Source: Paenibacillus foliorum
GTDB taxonomy: Bacteria; Bacillota; Bacilli; Paenibacillales; NBRC-103111
Length of the DNA: 64,000 nt
NCBI RefSeq assembly: GCF_013141765.1
Contig: NZ_WHOD01000113.1
Location: 1 to 64,000, forward strand
Reading direction: 5' to 3'
Part shown: in pieces, positions 27,801 to 37,233 of the stretch
Layout of the letters: each line of letters begins with the position of its first letter
How positions within the stretch are numbered: position 1 is the first letter of the stretch
Program-made: the position numbers and the translations under genes
Notes under the pieces: model-generated
Databases searched by the model: none
What the model saw: only the letters and a program-made list of their open reading frames with translations
Told to the model about the DNA's origin: nothing

Positions 27801-29444
27801 CAATAGCAGAGGCGTCAGCAGTTCAATACGTAAGCGTTGATCCAGCTGACCATAAACGGATGGACGAGGTCCAACGATGATACGTGTGGAGAAATGCTCC
27901 ATCTCACGGTCGCGGTCAATCGCCGGATTCGTTACGACAGCTACGCTTTCTTTTATAAAGTCAGGGATGTTTTGACGCTCCCAATTAATAGCCGCATGTG
28001 GCCCGTCATGACCAAGCGAACGAATCGGCTCGGCGCCGGTTTCGGACATTGTTTCGATCATTTGAATGCCTTCACGGTCCCAACCAAATGCACTATAAAG
28101 CGCATCGGTAATGGCAGCATCTTCTAGGGAAGCCGCCTCCACAGATGGCCGTTCATCCTTCAAATGCTTACGCATACCTTCAAACTGAACCTTGCTGCTG
28201 GCACGTGTATAAACTAACGATTGAACTTCTGTATAAGGAATTACCTGAACATGCTCACCTGGCGTCAAGATAACGCCAATTTTCTCACCTGGCGCGATAG
28301 GCTTCGGATCGGATACCATTTCGTCAACTGTAATTACGCCTTGCTCGGAGGAGAAGTAGAGTGATGTGTCGCTTTCAACCATCCAAACTGGACGTAAGCC
28401 CAAAGCATCCACGCTAAAAATACATTCATTTCCATAACGGGATACAATACCTGCCGGACCTTGGGCATAATATCCCCAAACCTGACGATAGTAAACATAT
28501 AAGTCTTGCAGTTCTGGACGGTATTGTTTCATTTCATTAATGATTGGAGGGAATACGATTTCCATCGCTTCAAATAAGCTAATGCCAAAACGGTGGATGA
28601 AAGTTTCGATAGTACGGTTCATGTCCTGGGAATCACTGCCGCCGTCTACGAGCTGAACGCCAACCATGTCGGCTTCAAGACGCAGCTTTTTAACAGTATT
28701 AATTTCTCCATTATGACCTAGAAGGGAAAAGGGCTGTACGCGGAAAAAGCTCGATTGTGTATTAGTAGAATAACGGTTATGTCCGATAGTTACTTGCGCA
28801 GCAAAAAGTGGATCGCGGGTATCGTTGAAATATTTAGGAAGGATGCTTGCAGCACCCATAACTTTGTAGGCTGCTGTTACATTGCTCAATGTAGCTACAT
28901 GAACGTTATAGCGGCGCTCAATCGCGGTGTGCAACTCGAATAAATGATCGGCTACAACAACCTCTTGTTGTTCGCATATAGCTGCAATTTGCCAGAAGGT
29001 GGGTTCATCGTTCAACCCGTTGGCACCAAGCACACTGCTGTCTACTTGATTTTCTTGCTCCAGAATGATTGTGATCTGGTGTTGGGCGAACAACTCGCGA
29101 ATGCCATCCTGCATGTCTGCTGCAGAAATATCCAGCTTACGAGGTACGAATATATGGGCAACGGAAAAACGTCCATCGTACGCAAGTTTACCATCTAAGC
29201 CTGAGTCTGTTAGTTTCTTTTCCCATAGAGCTCTTGGAATATCGGTCAAAATACCGCATCCATCACCCTCGCCGTTAATAAAACCCGAACGATGTTCCAT
29301 TTTTACAAGGGCATCAATCGTTTTGCGGATGTTATCTCGGGACGGGAACCCATCTTTCTCAACGATACAGATGATACCGCAGCTGTCGTGCTCGGTACCT
29401 AATAAATTTTGAAAACGGCCTTCATTACGCATTATTTCGTTCAT
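24894..29444 (-). CDS. gltB: Glutamate synthase large subunit
   Basis: About 1516 residues. Makes glutamate from glutamine and 2-oxoglutarate. Domains in order: N-terminal glutaminase with the nucleophile Cys in DSCGII after a short propeptide, central domain, FMN-binding synthase domain (VITLSGFDGGTGAARIHSL), the 3Fe-4S cysteine cluster CTTCRGCHLDTC, and the C-terminal beta-helix (GXG domain). The frame is open to a GTG at 29471, but that codon overlaps the strong ribosome site (GGGAGGTGA), so ATG at 29444 is chosen; a hairpin lies between the site and this ATG. No small subunit (gltD) is adjacent; it must be elsewhere or replaced. Confidence 0.92.
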   Translation of the reverse strand: MNEIMRNEGRFQNLLGTEHDSCGIICIVEKDGFPSRDNIRKTIDALVKMEHRSGFINGEGDGCGILTDIPRALWEKKLTDSGLDGKLAYDGRFSVAHIFVPRKLDISAADMQDGIRELFAQHQITIILEQENQVDSSVLGANGLNDEPTFWQIAAICEQQEVVVADHLFELHTAIERRYNVHVATLSNVTAAYKVMGAASILPKYFNDTRDPLFAAQVTIGHNRYSTNTQSSFFRVQPFSLLGHNGEINTVKKLRLEADMVGVQLVDGGSDSQDMNRTIETFIHRFGISLFEAMEIVFPPIINEMKQYRPELQDLYVYYRQVWGYYAQGPAGIVSRYGNECIFSVDALGLRPVWMVESDTSLYFSSEQGVITVDEMVSDPKPIAPGEKIGVILTPGEHVQVIPYTEVQSLVYTRASSKVQFEGMRKHLKDERPSVEAASLEDAAITDALYSAFGWDREGIQMIETMSETGAEPIRSLGHDGPHAAINWERQNIPDFIKESVAVVTNPAIDRDREMEHFSTRIIVGPRPSVYGQLDQRLRIELLTPLLLEGSNAVDSVSELGQLSFEQVRDLFAAQGDHAVAVLSTTFARGSSIKDALAQLAADAIASVKNGAMLLILDDTDAHQNERLFLEPHLAVSQIDIALRAEKLAFGDNLRRQATIVLRTAAIRNLHDIAVACGLGADLISPYLLFGTAANKNGASAARKVYSALSKGLEKVISTIGTHELRGYTRFFSSIGLKPEVSDVLDIVNYLGSVNAGTGFAELEKDAEARYQDFSNPKAKAARNFHFFQRMWKSLGETASGTAPYSDYSDKLREEEKRNPISIRHVADFNYDLAHQEGRKPLEPSKVDIGIGGHDLPILISSMSFGSQNETAFRAYAEAGERLNMVTMNGEGGEIKDMLGRYKRTRGAQVASGRFGINVELANAVAFLEIKIGQGAKPGEGGHLPGSKVTAKIAEARNATIGSDLISPSNNHDIYSIEDLAQIISELKEASGRKAKINVKIPVVPGIGTIAVGVAKAGADVITLSGFDGGTGAARIHSLTHVGLPTEIGTKLAHVALIEAGLRHRVELWSDGGLKSGADVVKMMMLGANRCGFGSISMQAIGCTTCRGCHLDTCHVGIATQIDSMEEAEEKGLRRFVPRVFETAVDSLVRLYGGMGQEIREIVAQLGFTSAQELVGRSDLLQQISCLDKIDLSDILRPAPISFAAAQEAQLEAAAAVSSDIRIAAGAEGQEFFPDSLSFDAPIVRNWSKVDAESRILGTRYASHRVRDRYDGSYDSLPEVSLNLVDGSVPGNGLGAFNSRGLNITVHGGAEDGVAKMSFGGKVAILKSLGKNKQFINGSVGKSFGYGAQKGLFLVQGNADTRACIRFSGADVVFGGEITSPLQDELGSLASRANMKGFAFEYMTNGRAVVLGDPGPWICAGMTGGVIYQRLVPEMGLDEAAITRRIAKGAKVKIEKIGAQSIKDLNELLGAYHQELLASGQADAAATVDHLLANLEANFVRVAPVNLQADQSVATE

Positions 29445-29450
29445 TGTTGT

Positions 29451-29476
29451 GGTCAGCAGGCTGACCGTCACCTCCC
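29451..29476 (-). promoter_or_regulatory. gltB ribosome site separated from start by a hairpin
   Basis: Ribosome site GGGAGGTGA (29468-29476, minus strand) is 23 nt from the ATG at 29444. Between them GGTCAG-CCTG-CTGACC (29451-29466) can form a stem. If it folds, the effective spacing falls to about 7 nt. Confidence 0.55.
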
Positions 29477-29589
29477 AATAAAGTGTATGGGACTATTAAA
29501 TCGTCCTCAAGCAGAGTTGTTGATGCAGATTCGTATAAGCGGACGAACCTAGTAACACAGAACGGATGAATAAAAATTCACTTATACTG

Positions 29590-29618
29590 TATAAATGAAT
29601 TCTGTGGCAGTCTGTCAA
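29590..29618 (-). promoter_or_regulatory. Candidate gltB promoter
   Basis: On the minus strand TTGACA (29613-29618) and TTTATA (29590-29595) with a 17-bp spacer, about 145 bp before the start codon. The -35 is perfect and the -10 weak. Confidence 0.5.
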
Positions 29619-29619
29619 C

Positions 29620-30076
29620 GGTTGTGAATGAAGATTGTGTGTGCTGTAACAACAAAAAATAATGTGCTCACCTCGACAAAATGAGCTCTTATCGGTATGG
29701 TTTTTAGGTCAAAAACCTTACGTTTAGCCGATTTTTTTGAAAAATAGAGTATGTATAGAATATCACGAATTGATTAGCTGCACAATAGAGCATTATGGAG
29801 AAAGAATAAATGAAAGCGTTCCCTAATGTGCATAAATGGTGAATAAAGGGAAAATAAAGCAGTGTGGTGCTTTTTTGTAAAGACGAACGAACAAATGGAA
29901 TCATTAGGAAATGGTTCGTCTTTGGCTGGATTGGTTGTTTGAAGTGATTAACAATCTAGGGGTAAAGGCATTGGGTAAATCGTCAAATTCGCATGGATAA
30001 ACGGCTGTGACGAATCTTGAGGGAGTGTGTCGAACAACTCTGAGCAAAGTAGAGAATAAAGACTTACCTAATTTTA
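29620..30076. other. Intergenic, no gene seen
   Basis: AT-rich region between gltB and the hemL terminator. Short open frames on the minus strand have no ribosome site or recognisable sequence. Confidence 0.4.
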
Positions 30077-30110
30077 CAAAAAAAGGAGGCTCCACATGCA
30101 AGCCGCCTTT
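30077..30110 (-). terminator. Terminator of the PhzF-hemL operon
   Basis: On the minus strand AAAGGCGGCT/AGCCTCCTTT (one mismatch) is followed by a T-run. Confidence 0.85.
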
Positions 30111-30158
30111 CTATTTAAGTAGAACAAAAGAAGTTTGACACATGTACTCAGTATCTTG

Positions 30159-31529
30159 CTATTTTTTAAGAATTGACGAGCTGATAGGATCCTGGGCCAT
30201 TACGGCAAAAGCACGCTCTGCCGCTGCTATTGTAGCGGCAATGTCGTCATCGGTATGGGCAGATGTCATAAACCATGCCTCATACTTGGAAGGAGCGAGA
30301 CAGATGCCTTGATCGAGCATCAGTCGGAAGAAGCGGGCGAACTGCTCACCGTCCGTATCCTGCGCTTCTTCGTAGTCGCTTACGGGATGGCTGCAGAAGT
30401 GGGTAGACAGCGACCCTCGGATGCGGTTGATCGTCAGCGCGATACCGTGCTCGCGCGCGGCTGCCGCCAGGCCGGCTTCGAGTCCGGCCGCGAGCTTGTT
30501 GAGCCGGTCGTACAGACCCGGCTCTTGCAGTGCCTGCAGGCATGCAATGCCTGCAGAAATCGACGCAGGGTTGCCTGCCATCGTCCCCGCTTGATAAGCG
30601 GGGCCAAGGGGCGCTACCTGCTCCATGATGTCCTTGCGGCCCCCGTAGGCGCCAATCGGCAGTCCACCGCCGATGATTTTGCCCAGGGCCGTGAGGTCTG
30701 GCTCGATGGCCGCGAGGCTAGGCGCCTCCAGGCCATCGAAGGTTTGCGCTGCGCCGTAATGAAAGCGGAACGCTGTGATCACCTCGTCATAGATGACGAG
30801 GGAGCCGTTCCGCCGCGCTGCGGCGCATAGCCCTTCGAGGAAGCCCGGCTTTGGCATGACCATGCCGAAGTTGCCCACGATGGGTTCAACCATGACAGCG
30901 GCGATTTCGTTGCCCCACCGATCTAGTGCAGCTTCCAGTGCCTCTACGCTGTTATACGGCACAGTGATGACTTCGCTTGCGATGCTTGACGGTACACCCG
31001 CGCTATCAGGAATCCCAAGCGTCGATGGGCCTGAGCCCGCTGCAACCAGCACGAGGTCAGAATGGCCGTGATAACAGCCGGCGAACTTAATAATCTTATT
31101 ACGCCCTGTATAAGCGCGGGCGACTCGAATGGTCGTCATCACAGCTTCCGTACCGGAGTTGACGAAACGTACCTTATCGAGCGAAGGAATGGCTGCCTTG
31201 ATCAACTGAGCGAATTCGATTTCTAGCTCAGTAGGTGTGCCGAACAGGGTACCGTTCTCCGCAGCATGGCATATAGCAGCTGTTACCTTCGGGTGGGCAT
31301 GACCCAGGATAATAGGGCCATATGCGGCTAAGTAATCGATGTAGCGGTTGCCATCCTCGTCCCAGAAGTAGGCTCCTTTACCTCGTTTCATAAAGACAGG
31401 GGCACCGCCGCCAACTGCTTTAAAGGAGCGGGATGGGCTGTTAACGCCCCCTACAATATGCTGCAGCGCTTCCTTATAAAGCACCTCAGAGCGGGGTTTT
31501 GTAATAGATTCAATGGATTGTTTAGTCAT
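30159..31529 (-). CDS. hemL: Glutamate-1-semialdehyde 2,1-aminomutase (HemL/GsaB)
   Basis: 456 residues, PLP-dependent class III aminotransferase converting glutamate-1-semialdehyde to 5-aminolevulinate for heme and corrinoids. Seen: [15 protein letters not shown] at ~124-138, GCYHGHSD at ~151-158, YDEV with Asp248, and the PLP lysine Lys284 in [20 protein letters not shown] precedes the ATG. It is not beside other hem genes but 32 bp behind a PhzF-family gene, so this may be the second copy (GsaB type) found in many bacilli rather than the hem-operon copy. Part of the gene (around 30400-30850) is clearly richer in G+C than its neighbours. Confidence 0.9.
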   Translation of the reverse strand: MTKQSIESITKPRSEVLYKEALQHIVGGVNSPSRSFKAVGGGAPVFMKRGKGAYFWDEDGNRYIDYLAAYGPIILGHAHPKVTAAICHAAENGTLFGTPTELEIEFAQLIKAAIPSLDKVRFVNSGTEAVMTTIRVARAYTGRNKIIKFAGCYHGHSDLVLVAAGSGPSTLGIPDSAGVPSSIASEVITVPYNSVEALEAALDRWGNEIAAVMVEPIVGNFGMVMPKPGFLEGLCAAARRNGSLVIYDEVITAFRFHYGAAQTFDGLEAPSLAAIEPDLTALGKIIGGGLPIGAYGGRKDIMEQVAPLGPAYQAGTMAGNPASISAGIACLQALQEPGLYDRLNKLAAGLEAGLAAAAREHGIALTINRIRGSLSTHFCSHPVSDYEEAQDTDGEQFARFFRLMLDQGICLAPSKYEAWFMTSAHTDDDIAATIAAAERAFAVMAQDPISSSILKK

Positions 31530-31561
31530 ACGAAAAAAACTCCTCTTTTATACTATAAATG

Positions 31562-32359
31562 CTAACGCATGATCAGTCCTTTGACGATAATAACGGCTTG
31601 TCCCCTGATAAGAACGCGGTCACCCGCCATTTGCAGCCTGAGAAGGCCGCCTCTTTCTGACAGCTGTGCAGCTGTGAAGGTGCTTTTTCTCAGCTTGTCC
31701 TGCCAATAAGGGACTAGCCCACAATAGGCTGAACCGGTAACTGGATCTTCATCGATGCCGATTGGAGAGTAGAAGCAGCGGGCAACAAAATCGAAATCTT
31801 CATGGTCCGAAAGGCTTGTTACGATAAGTCCCCGAGCTGGAAGCTCCTTCAGCTTTTTGAAATCTGGTTTTAGTGCTCTTATAGAAGCTTCCGATTCGAG
31901 CTCAATAATATAATCCAGCCTGTTACGATAAACCGCAGAAGGAATAATTCCATTCAATGCTTCGACTAAAACTTGCGGCATTTCAGCAGGGGATGGAGGC
32001 TCTGACGGAAAGTTCAGTTCAATTCCATCATCTAACCGCTTTGCAGTCAACACTCCGCTCTTGGTATGGAAGCGCAAATGTTTAAAGCGGTAAGCTTCAC
32101 CGGTTTCCCAGAGCACTTGAGCGCTTGCTAATGTGGCGTGGCCGCATAAATCCACTTCATATTTCGGTGTAAACCACCGGAGCTTGTAGCTTCCGCTGCC
32201 CATGTCAACTAGAAAGGCAGTCTCCGATAAATTAGTTTCAGCAGCGACCTGCTGCAGCCAACGATCATCTTCAGGAAATTCATCGAGAATACAGATCGCT
32301 GCGGGATTTCCAGTAAAAGGAGTAGCGGTGAATGCATCAACCGTATAAATAGGGATCAT
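31562..32359 (-). CDS. PhzF-family isomerase/epimerase-like protein
   Basis: 265 residues with the PhzF fold made of two similar halves. Seen: IYTVDAFTATPFTGNPAA at the N-terminus, the catalytic Glu in NLSETAF (~46), CGHATLASA (~73-81) and DEDPVTGSAYCGLVPYW (~207-223). Members isomerise or epimerise small metabolites; the substrate cannot be assigned. It lies upstream of the aminomutase gene, probably co-transcribed. Confidence 0.9.
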   Translation of the reverse strand: MIPIYTVDAFTATPFTGNPAAICILDEFPEDDRWLQQVAAETNLSETAFLVDMGSGSYKLRWFTPKYEVDLCGHATLASAQVLWETGEAYRFKHLRFHTKSGVLTAKRLDDGIELNFPSEPPSPAEMPQVLVEALNGIIPSAVYRNRLDYIIELESEASIRALKPDFKKLKELPARGLIVTSLSDHEDFDFVARCFYSPIGIDEDPVTGSAYCGLVPYWQDKLRKSTFTAAQLSERGGLLRLQMAGDRVLIRGQAVIIVKGLIMR

Positions 32360-32486
32360 TTCGATCAGCCCCTTCCTATTAAAAGGAATTGCATAAGTGC
32401 TTGTCAGATATTATTTGTCATTTTGGTATTGATGTTGTTCTTATTACTGTCTATTATCAAATTCCCCCCATTCGCCTAAAGCTTGA

Positions 32487-34079
32487 TCAGGGGGCGGGGG
32501 TTCCGGTTCCGTTCGTTCCGTTGTTTTTCGATCCACTGGCAGGAGTCGTAATAGCATTGCCTTGTTTTCCGTCAGCGGCAGGTATAGTAGTTGCCTCTCC
32601 CGGCTTGGCTCCAGTATGAGCATTGCTCGGCCCACCGTTTTTGCTATCTGTAGTGGGAGGGCCTGAGTTGATGTTTTTTTCGCCTGCAGGGGGTGATTGG
32701 CTTTGCCCACTGCTTTTGCCACCTATAATCGGGGGCGATCCCGTACTGATTGTTTTTTCACCTGCAGTTGGTGAGCTGCTTGCTCCGCTATTAGGCTTGT
32801 CATTTGCAGTTGGTTTAGAGTCAGAGGCAGTCGAAGTATTGCTGCTAGGCTTATTAGGTACGGCTACAGGCGTTGTACCAGAGCCGTCTAGTTTGGCCCC
32901 AGTTAAGGGGGGCGCTCCTGCTGTACCGGTTTTTAGGCTGTTGTTAGGCAAAGAGCCGGCCCCACTGCTTTTTGTGCCGTCTGCGGGCGGAGGGCTTGTT
33001 GCAGTGCTTTTAATGCCTATGTTTGAGCTTGGCGTAACCTTGGACGAACTGCTCTTCTGACTTTCTTTTACTCCCGCTGCTGCTGTGGAAGGATCAGTTC
33101 CGTTGAATAATGCCTGAATATAGGCTTGCAGCTTATCGCGGTTTACAGAGATGACTTCTGCACTGCCTACCCGCTTCTCAATCAGCAGCTCGGAAGGAGG
33201 GATTTGTTGACTTACCATTCCTTCAGTTTTAGCCTCGTAGCCCAAGCTTCCGAGCTTTAGCATATCGGTTGTGGTAAGATTAGTTTCAATATAAGGATCT
33301 ATACTGCTCAAAATTTTCGGAAGCTTAATGATGGATGAGGTGCTTTGCATCTTTTGGGCAACGGCCTGCATAAAATTCCTTTGCCGCTCTGTTCGTGCAA
33401 AATCGCTTAATGCATCATGCCGGAACCGAACATACTGAAGCGCCAATTTGCCATCCAAATGCTGCATCCCTTTTTTAAGATTAATATCGTATTCATGACC
33501 ATCCTCGGAGTCCGAGTACTTCATGTTTTTTTCTACATCGATATCTATACCGTCTATGGCATCAACGAGAGCCATAAAGCCTTTAAAGTCGGTATAAACA
33601 TAGTATTGCACAGGAATGCCAAGAAGGTCTCCCACGGTTTTCATAGCCAAATTTGGACCGCCGAGTGCCAAGGCTGCATTGATACGGTCTTCGCCAGAGC
33701 CTGGAATTTTCACATACGTATCACGTAAGATAGAGAACAAGTACGCTTTCTTGGTAGTTGGGTCAATAGAGGCTACGATTAACGTGTCTGAGCGCGGTAC
33801 CTCATTCTTTTTCATGCCACGGGAATCTCCACCAAGCAGCAGCACATTCACTCGCTGTTTGCCTTCCCATTTGGGAGGAGTGAAGGTTTCGCCTGTTTTT
33901 GAAATGTTGTGGGTTGATAGGGTATTAAAAAATTTACTGCCTTCCGGCTTGCTTTGTATATTATTGCTGAAGTTTACAAATGCATATGTATAATATCCGA
34001 CTATCCCAAAGAGCAGTATACCTATCGACAGCAATGACCATTTTAGTTTTCTAGCCAATTGATCCACCCCTTTCATCAA
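32487..34079 (-). CDS. LytR-CpsA-Psr (LCP) family wall-polymer ligase with long Ser/Thr/Pro/Gly tail
   Basis: 530 residues. Short cytoplasmic N-terminus, membrane segment ~14-33, LCP domain ~70-235 with LLLGGDSRG, PRSDTLIVASID, FSILRDTYVKIPG and the arginine motif RFRHDALSDFARTERQRNF. LCP enzymes move teichoic acid or other polymers from lipid carriers to peptidoglycan. Residues ~335-530 form an unusual low-complexity tail with repeated K-S/N-G and P-P segments, likely wall-spanning. Transcribed alone or with PhzF downstream. Confidence 0.9.
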   Translation of the reverse strand: MMKGVDQLARKLKWSLLSIGILLFGIVGYYTYAFVNFSNNIQSKPEGSKFFNTLSTHNISKTGETFTPPKWEGKQRVNVLLLGGDSRGMKKNEVPRSDTLIVASIDPTTKKAYLFSILRDTYVKIPGSGEDRINAALALGGPNLAMKTVGDLLGIPVQYYVYTDFKGFMALVDAIDGIDIDVEKNMKYSDSEDGHEYDINLKKGMQHLDGKLALQYVRFRHDALSDFARTERQRNFMQAVAQKMQSTSSIIKLPKILSSIDPYIETNLTTTDMLKLGSLGYEAKTEGMVSQQIPPSELLIEKRVGSAEVISVNRDKLQAYIQALFNGTDPSTAAAGVKESQKSSSSKVTPSSNIGIKSTATSPPPADGTKSSGAGSLPNNSLKTGTAGAPPLTGAKLDGSGTTPVAVPNKPSSNTSTASDSKPTANDKPNSGASSSPTAGEKTISTGSPPIIGGKSSGQSQSPPAGEKNINSGPPTTDSKNGGPSNAHTGAKPGEATTIPAADGKQGNAITTPASGSKNNGTNGTGTPAP

Positions 34080-34392
34080 GTGTCTGTTTCTTTTCCTTTG
34101 CGATGGGTTCGTGTATCATAATGCATATAGCGTTTGACAATGCTGCGGGATCATACATGAATGGCTAGTGGAAACTTTTTCAGGTAAAGGAGCCGCTTAG
34201 AATTGAATCAGATGGTAGGCTGGGACGCTGCGGCATTCAATGCATGGCCTCTTATAATTATTATAGTTTGTTTGCTTAATTTATATCAAGTTTCAACATA
34301 ATCGGACAAAATAAGCTGAGAAGGAACATTGCAATCCCCCTTTGTGCTTGTGGAGGTCTGTCGTAATTTAAAAAAACCATCAGGAGGAACAT
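34080..34392. other. Divergent intergenic region
   Basis: About 310 bp between the LCP gene and the ABC exporter operon. TTGACA at 34134-34139 on the plus strand is a possible -35 but no good -10 follows. Ribosome site AGGAGG precedes the exporter gene. No gene seen. Confidence 0.35.
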
Positions 34393-35460
34393 ATGCTAGC
34401 TATTGATGTGAAGGATCTGCGAAAGGAGTTCAAAGTTCAAAAGAGCCGTGAAGGCCTAAAAGGAGCTTTGCGCGACCTGTTTAATCGAGAGTATAACCAA
34501 GTCACAGCTGTAAAAGACATTAGTTTTCAAATTCCAAAAGGGGAAATTTGCGGTTACATTGGTGAGAATGGAGCAGGCAAGTCCACTACGATCAAAATGT
34601 TAACCGGCATTCTGGTTCCGACCTCCGGTGACATCCGGGTAAATGGCTACGTACCTTATAAAGATAGGGAAGCTTTCGTTCAGCATATTGGCGTAGTATT
34701 CGGTCAAAGGAGCCAGCTTTGGTGGGATATCGGTGTTATTGAATCCTTTCAGCTGTTGAAAAAGGTGTACCGTGTCTCAGAAGCTGACTTCAAGGAGCGG
34801 CTGGATGAGCTGGTTCAGCGATTAGAACTGGCTGAGCTGTTAACCCGCCCTGTACGGAAGCTGAGCTTAGGACAACGTATGCGCTGCGAGCTAGCGGCAT
34901 CATTGCTGCATAATCCGCAAATCGTGTTTCTGGATGAGCCGACCATCGGGCTGGATATTGTAGTTAAGACCGAGATTCGCGAGTTTTTGAAATCGATGAA
35001 TCAACGCTATGAGACGACCATTCTGCTAACTACGCATGATCTTCAGGATATTGAAGCGCTTTGTTCCCGTGTTATTATGCTTGACGATGGGCGAATTATT
35101 TATGACGGCGGCTTGGAAGAGCTGAAGGCGAAGTGGGGCAAGGGTAAAGAGGTGATCCTTCAGTTTACCGAACCCGTAACGCTTGAGCGGCTGCAAGGGC
35201 TGACCCAAGGGCTTGAGGTTGCTTGGTCGCTCGAAAACGATCTTATTGCCCGTGTATGGATCCCGCAGCAGAAAGCCAATGTATCCGAGGTGCTCAGCCG
35301 CGTAGTTGGTGTGATGAATATCGAAGATATCAAAATCGTTGAGACGAATACAGATGACATAGTTCGTGAAATCTATAAATCAGGTTCGGCTGATGCCGAA
35401 AACCGCCGCAGCCTCGGACAAGTGTCCCAGGAGGAACAGGAAGAGGCCGTACATGTATAG
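34393..35460 (+). CDS. ABC-2 type exporter ATP-binding protein
   Basis: 355 residues. Walker A GENGAGKST, signature LSLGQRMRCELAASLLH, Walker B IVFLDEPTIGLD and the switch His in TTHD. The C-terminal ~80 residues form the extension common to ATPases that partner ABC-2 permeases. The last codons overlap the next gene's start (ATGTATAG). The three genes 34393-37037 form an export operon; the substrate is unknown. Confidence 0.93.
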   Translation: MLAIDVKDLRKEFKVQKSREGLKGALRDLFNREYNQVTAVKDISFQIPKGEICGYIGENGAGKSTTIKMLTGILVPTSGDIRVNGYVPYKDREAFVQHIGVVFGQRSQLWWDIGVIESFQLLKKVYRVSEADFKERLDELVQRLELAELLTRPVRKLSLGQRMRCELAASLLHNPQIVFLDEPTIGLDIVVKTEIREFLKSMNQRYETTILLTTHDLQDIEALCSRVIMLDDGRIIYDGGLEELKAKWGKGKEVILQFTEPVTLERLQGLTQGLEVAWSLENDLIARVWIPQQKANVSEVLSRVVGVMNIEDIKIVETNTDDIVREIYKSGSADAENRRSLGQVSQEEQEEAVHV

Positions 35461-36247
35461 CGCTTATATCGACATGATTCGCATCCGCTTCTTAATGATG
35501 CTGGCTTACCGGGTCAATTATTACAGCGGCATCATTATCTACGCGCTCAACATTGGAGCGTATTATTTCCTATGGAAAGCTATTTATGGTACGAACGAAA
35601 TGCTGGGCGGGATGACTGTAGCCCAGATTACTACATACGTTGCCGTATCCTGGATGGCGCGTGCCTTCTATTTCAATAATTTGGACAGGGAGATCGCGAA
35701 TGAAATCAAGGATGGCAGTGTTGCCATTCAGTTTATTCGTCCCTACAATTATATCATTGTAAAAATGATGCAGGGCCTGGGAGAAGGTATATTCCGTTTC
35801 TTCCTGTTCTCTGTGCCTGGAATGTTCGTCATTTCGTTCTTGATTCCGGTCAAGCTTCCTACCGATCCTGAGGTTTGGGGAGTTTTCCTGTTGATGCTGT
35901 TTTTGAGCTTTCTTATTAATTCGCAGATCAATATTATTACAGGCTTATTCGCGTTCTTTCTTGAAAATAACGAAGGCATGATGCGCATGAAGAGAGTCGT
36001 GGTCGATCTGTTTTCAGGGTTAGTGGTGCCGATGTCATTCTTCCCAGGCTGGGCGGAAGGTATCTTGAAGCTGCTTCCTTTTCAAGCGATAACGTATTTG
36101 CCGGGCGCTGTGTTTACAGGAAAAGTAAGCGGCAGCGCGGTTTACCAGGTGTTCGGCGTACAGCTTCTATGGTTTGTCCTGCTGATCGTTCCGCTCTACC
36201 TGCTATGGCGCGGCGCACGGACACGGCTGTTCGTGCAGGGAGGTTAA
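35453..36247 (+). CDS. ABC-2 family transporter permease
   Basis: 264 residues with about six hydrophobic segments, of the ABC-2 permease type paired with a second related permease. ATG at 35453 overlaps the ATPase stop and has AGGAGG about 15 nt and GAAGAGG about 8 nt before; the frame extends upstream inside the ATPase gene and is not used. Motif NLDREIANEIKDGSVAIQF lies in a cytoplasmic loop and is matched by a similar loop in the next gene. Confidence 0.9.
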   Translation: MYSAYIDMIRIRFLMMLAYRVNYYSGIIIYALNIGAYYFLWKAIYGTNEMLGGMTVAQITTYVAVSWMARAFYFNNLDREIANEIKDGSVAIQFIRPYNYIIVKMMQGLGEGIFRFFLFSVPGMFVISFLIPVKLPTDPEVWGVFLLMLFLSFLINSQINIITGLFAFFLENNEGMMRMKRVVVDLFSGLVVPMSFFPGWAEGILKLLPFQAITYLPGAVFTGKVSGSAVYQVFGVQLLWFVLLIVPLYLLWRGARTRLFVQGG

Positions 36248-36251
36248 TGGG

Positions 36252-37037
36252 ATGTTTTATGCAGGCTTACTAATCGATTATTTAAAAAATTATATGAAAA
36301 CGCGCTTGTCCTACCGTTCCGATTTCTGGATCGAAGTGTTATCGGATCTGTTGTTTAATGGTTTGAATTTGTTTTTCATTCTGGTCGTGTTCCAGCATAC
36401 TCAGCAGATTGGCGAATGGAATGAGCATCAAATTTTATTTGTTTATGGCTATTTTATGGTGCCCTACGGTATTTTTATTACCTTTTTTAACCTGTGGGGA
36501 TTTACGGAACGATATATTGTGAAAGGCGAGCTGGACCGTATCCTAACAAGACCAGCCTATAATCTGGTACAGCTTATGCTGGAAAATATGGACCCATCCT
36601 CGCTGTTCAGCGCCTTGACCGGATTTGCGATCATGATATATTCCTGGACGCACTTGGGTCTTAGTCTGACCTGGTATGATCCGTTCGTGCTCGTGCTGCT
36701 TGTATTGGGCTCCATTATGATCTACGGAGGAGTGTACATTTTCTTCACTTCATTGTCGTTTTTCTCAGATTCGCCGACGGGAATTTTACCGCTGCTATGG
36801 AATTTGCAAAACTATGGCCGGTACCCGATGACGATTTATAACAAGCTGCTTGGCTTTTTGTTGACTTGGGTGCTGCCATTCGGCTTCGTCGGCTTCTATC
36901 CTGCCGCTTACTTTCTCGATCGTGAGCATTGGGGGACCTTCGCGCTGCTGACGCCGCTTGTTGGTTTGGTGTTCCTGGCGTTTGCGCTTGCTGTATGGAA
37001 TTTTGGAATCAAGCGTTACCGCGGCGCTGGTTCTTAA
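36252..37037 (+). CDS. ABC-2 family transporter permease
   Basis: 261 residues, second membrane subunit, starting 4 bp after the first with AGGGAGG overlapping its end. It shares the layout and the loop ERYIVKGELDRILTRP with its partner, so the exporter is a heterodimer in the membrane with two copies of one ATPase. Confidence 0.9.
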   Translation: MFYAGLLIDYLKNYMKTRLSYRSDFWIEVLSDLLFNGLNLFFILVVFQHTQQIGEWNEHQILFVYGYFMVPYGIFITFFNLWGFTERYIVKGELDRILTRPAYNLVQLMLENMDPSSLFSALTGFAIMIYSWTHLGLSLTWYDPFVLVLLVLGSIMIYGGVYIFFTSLSFFSDSPTGILPLLWNLQNYGRYPMTIYNKLLGFLLTWVLPFGFVGFYPAAYFLDREHWGTFALLTPLVGLVFLAFALAVWNFGIKRYRGAGS

Positions 37038-37233
37038 GGGTCAGGGAAAGCTGCGATAGAAAAAGGAAATCTACGTCAGTAACGTGGTACGTGGCAATTC
37101 TAAGAGAAGTTTTTTCAGTAAAAATTCAGCTAATTTTAAGCAAACTTTTAGCTAAATATCATAGTTTCTTCACCTTTTTTCCTAGGCGGTACTCTATAAT
37201 TTGATATATAGAGACTCAGGAGGGAGCACGGAG

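Noticed and set aside
29704-30101. Two ~65-residue minus-strand frames between gltB and hemL
   Set aside because: Neither has a ribosome site or recognisable sequence.
30255-30830. 191-residue plus-strand open frame
   Set aside because: Antisense of hemL in a GC-rich stretch where stops are rare; no family features.
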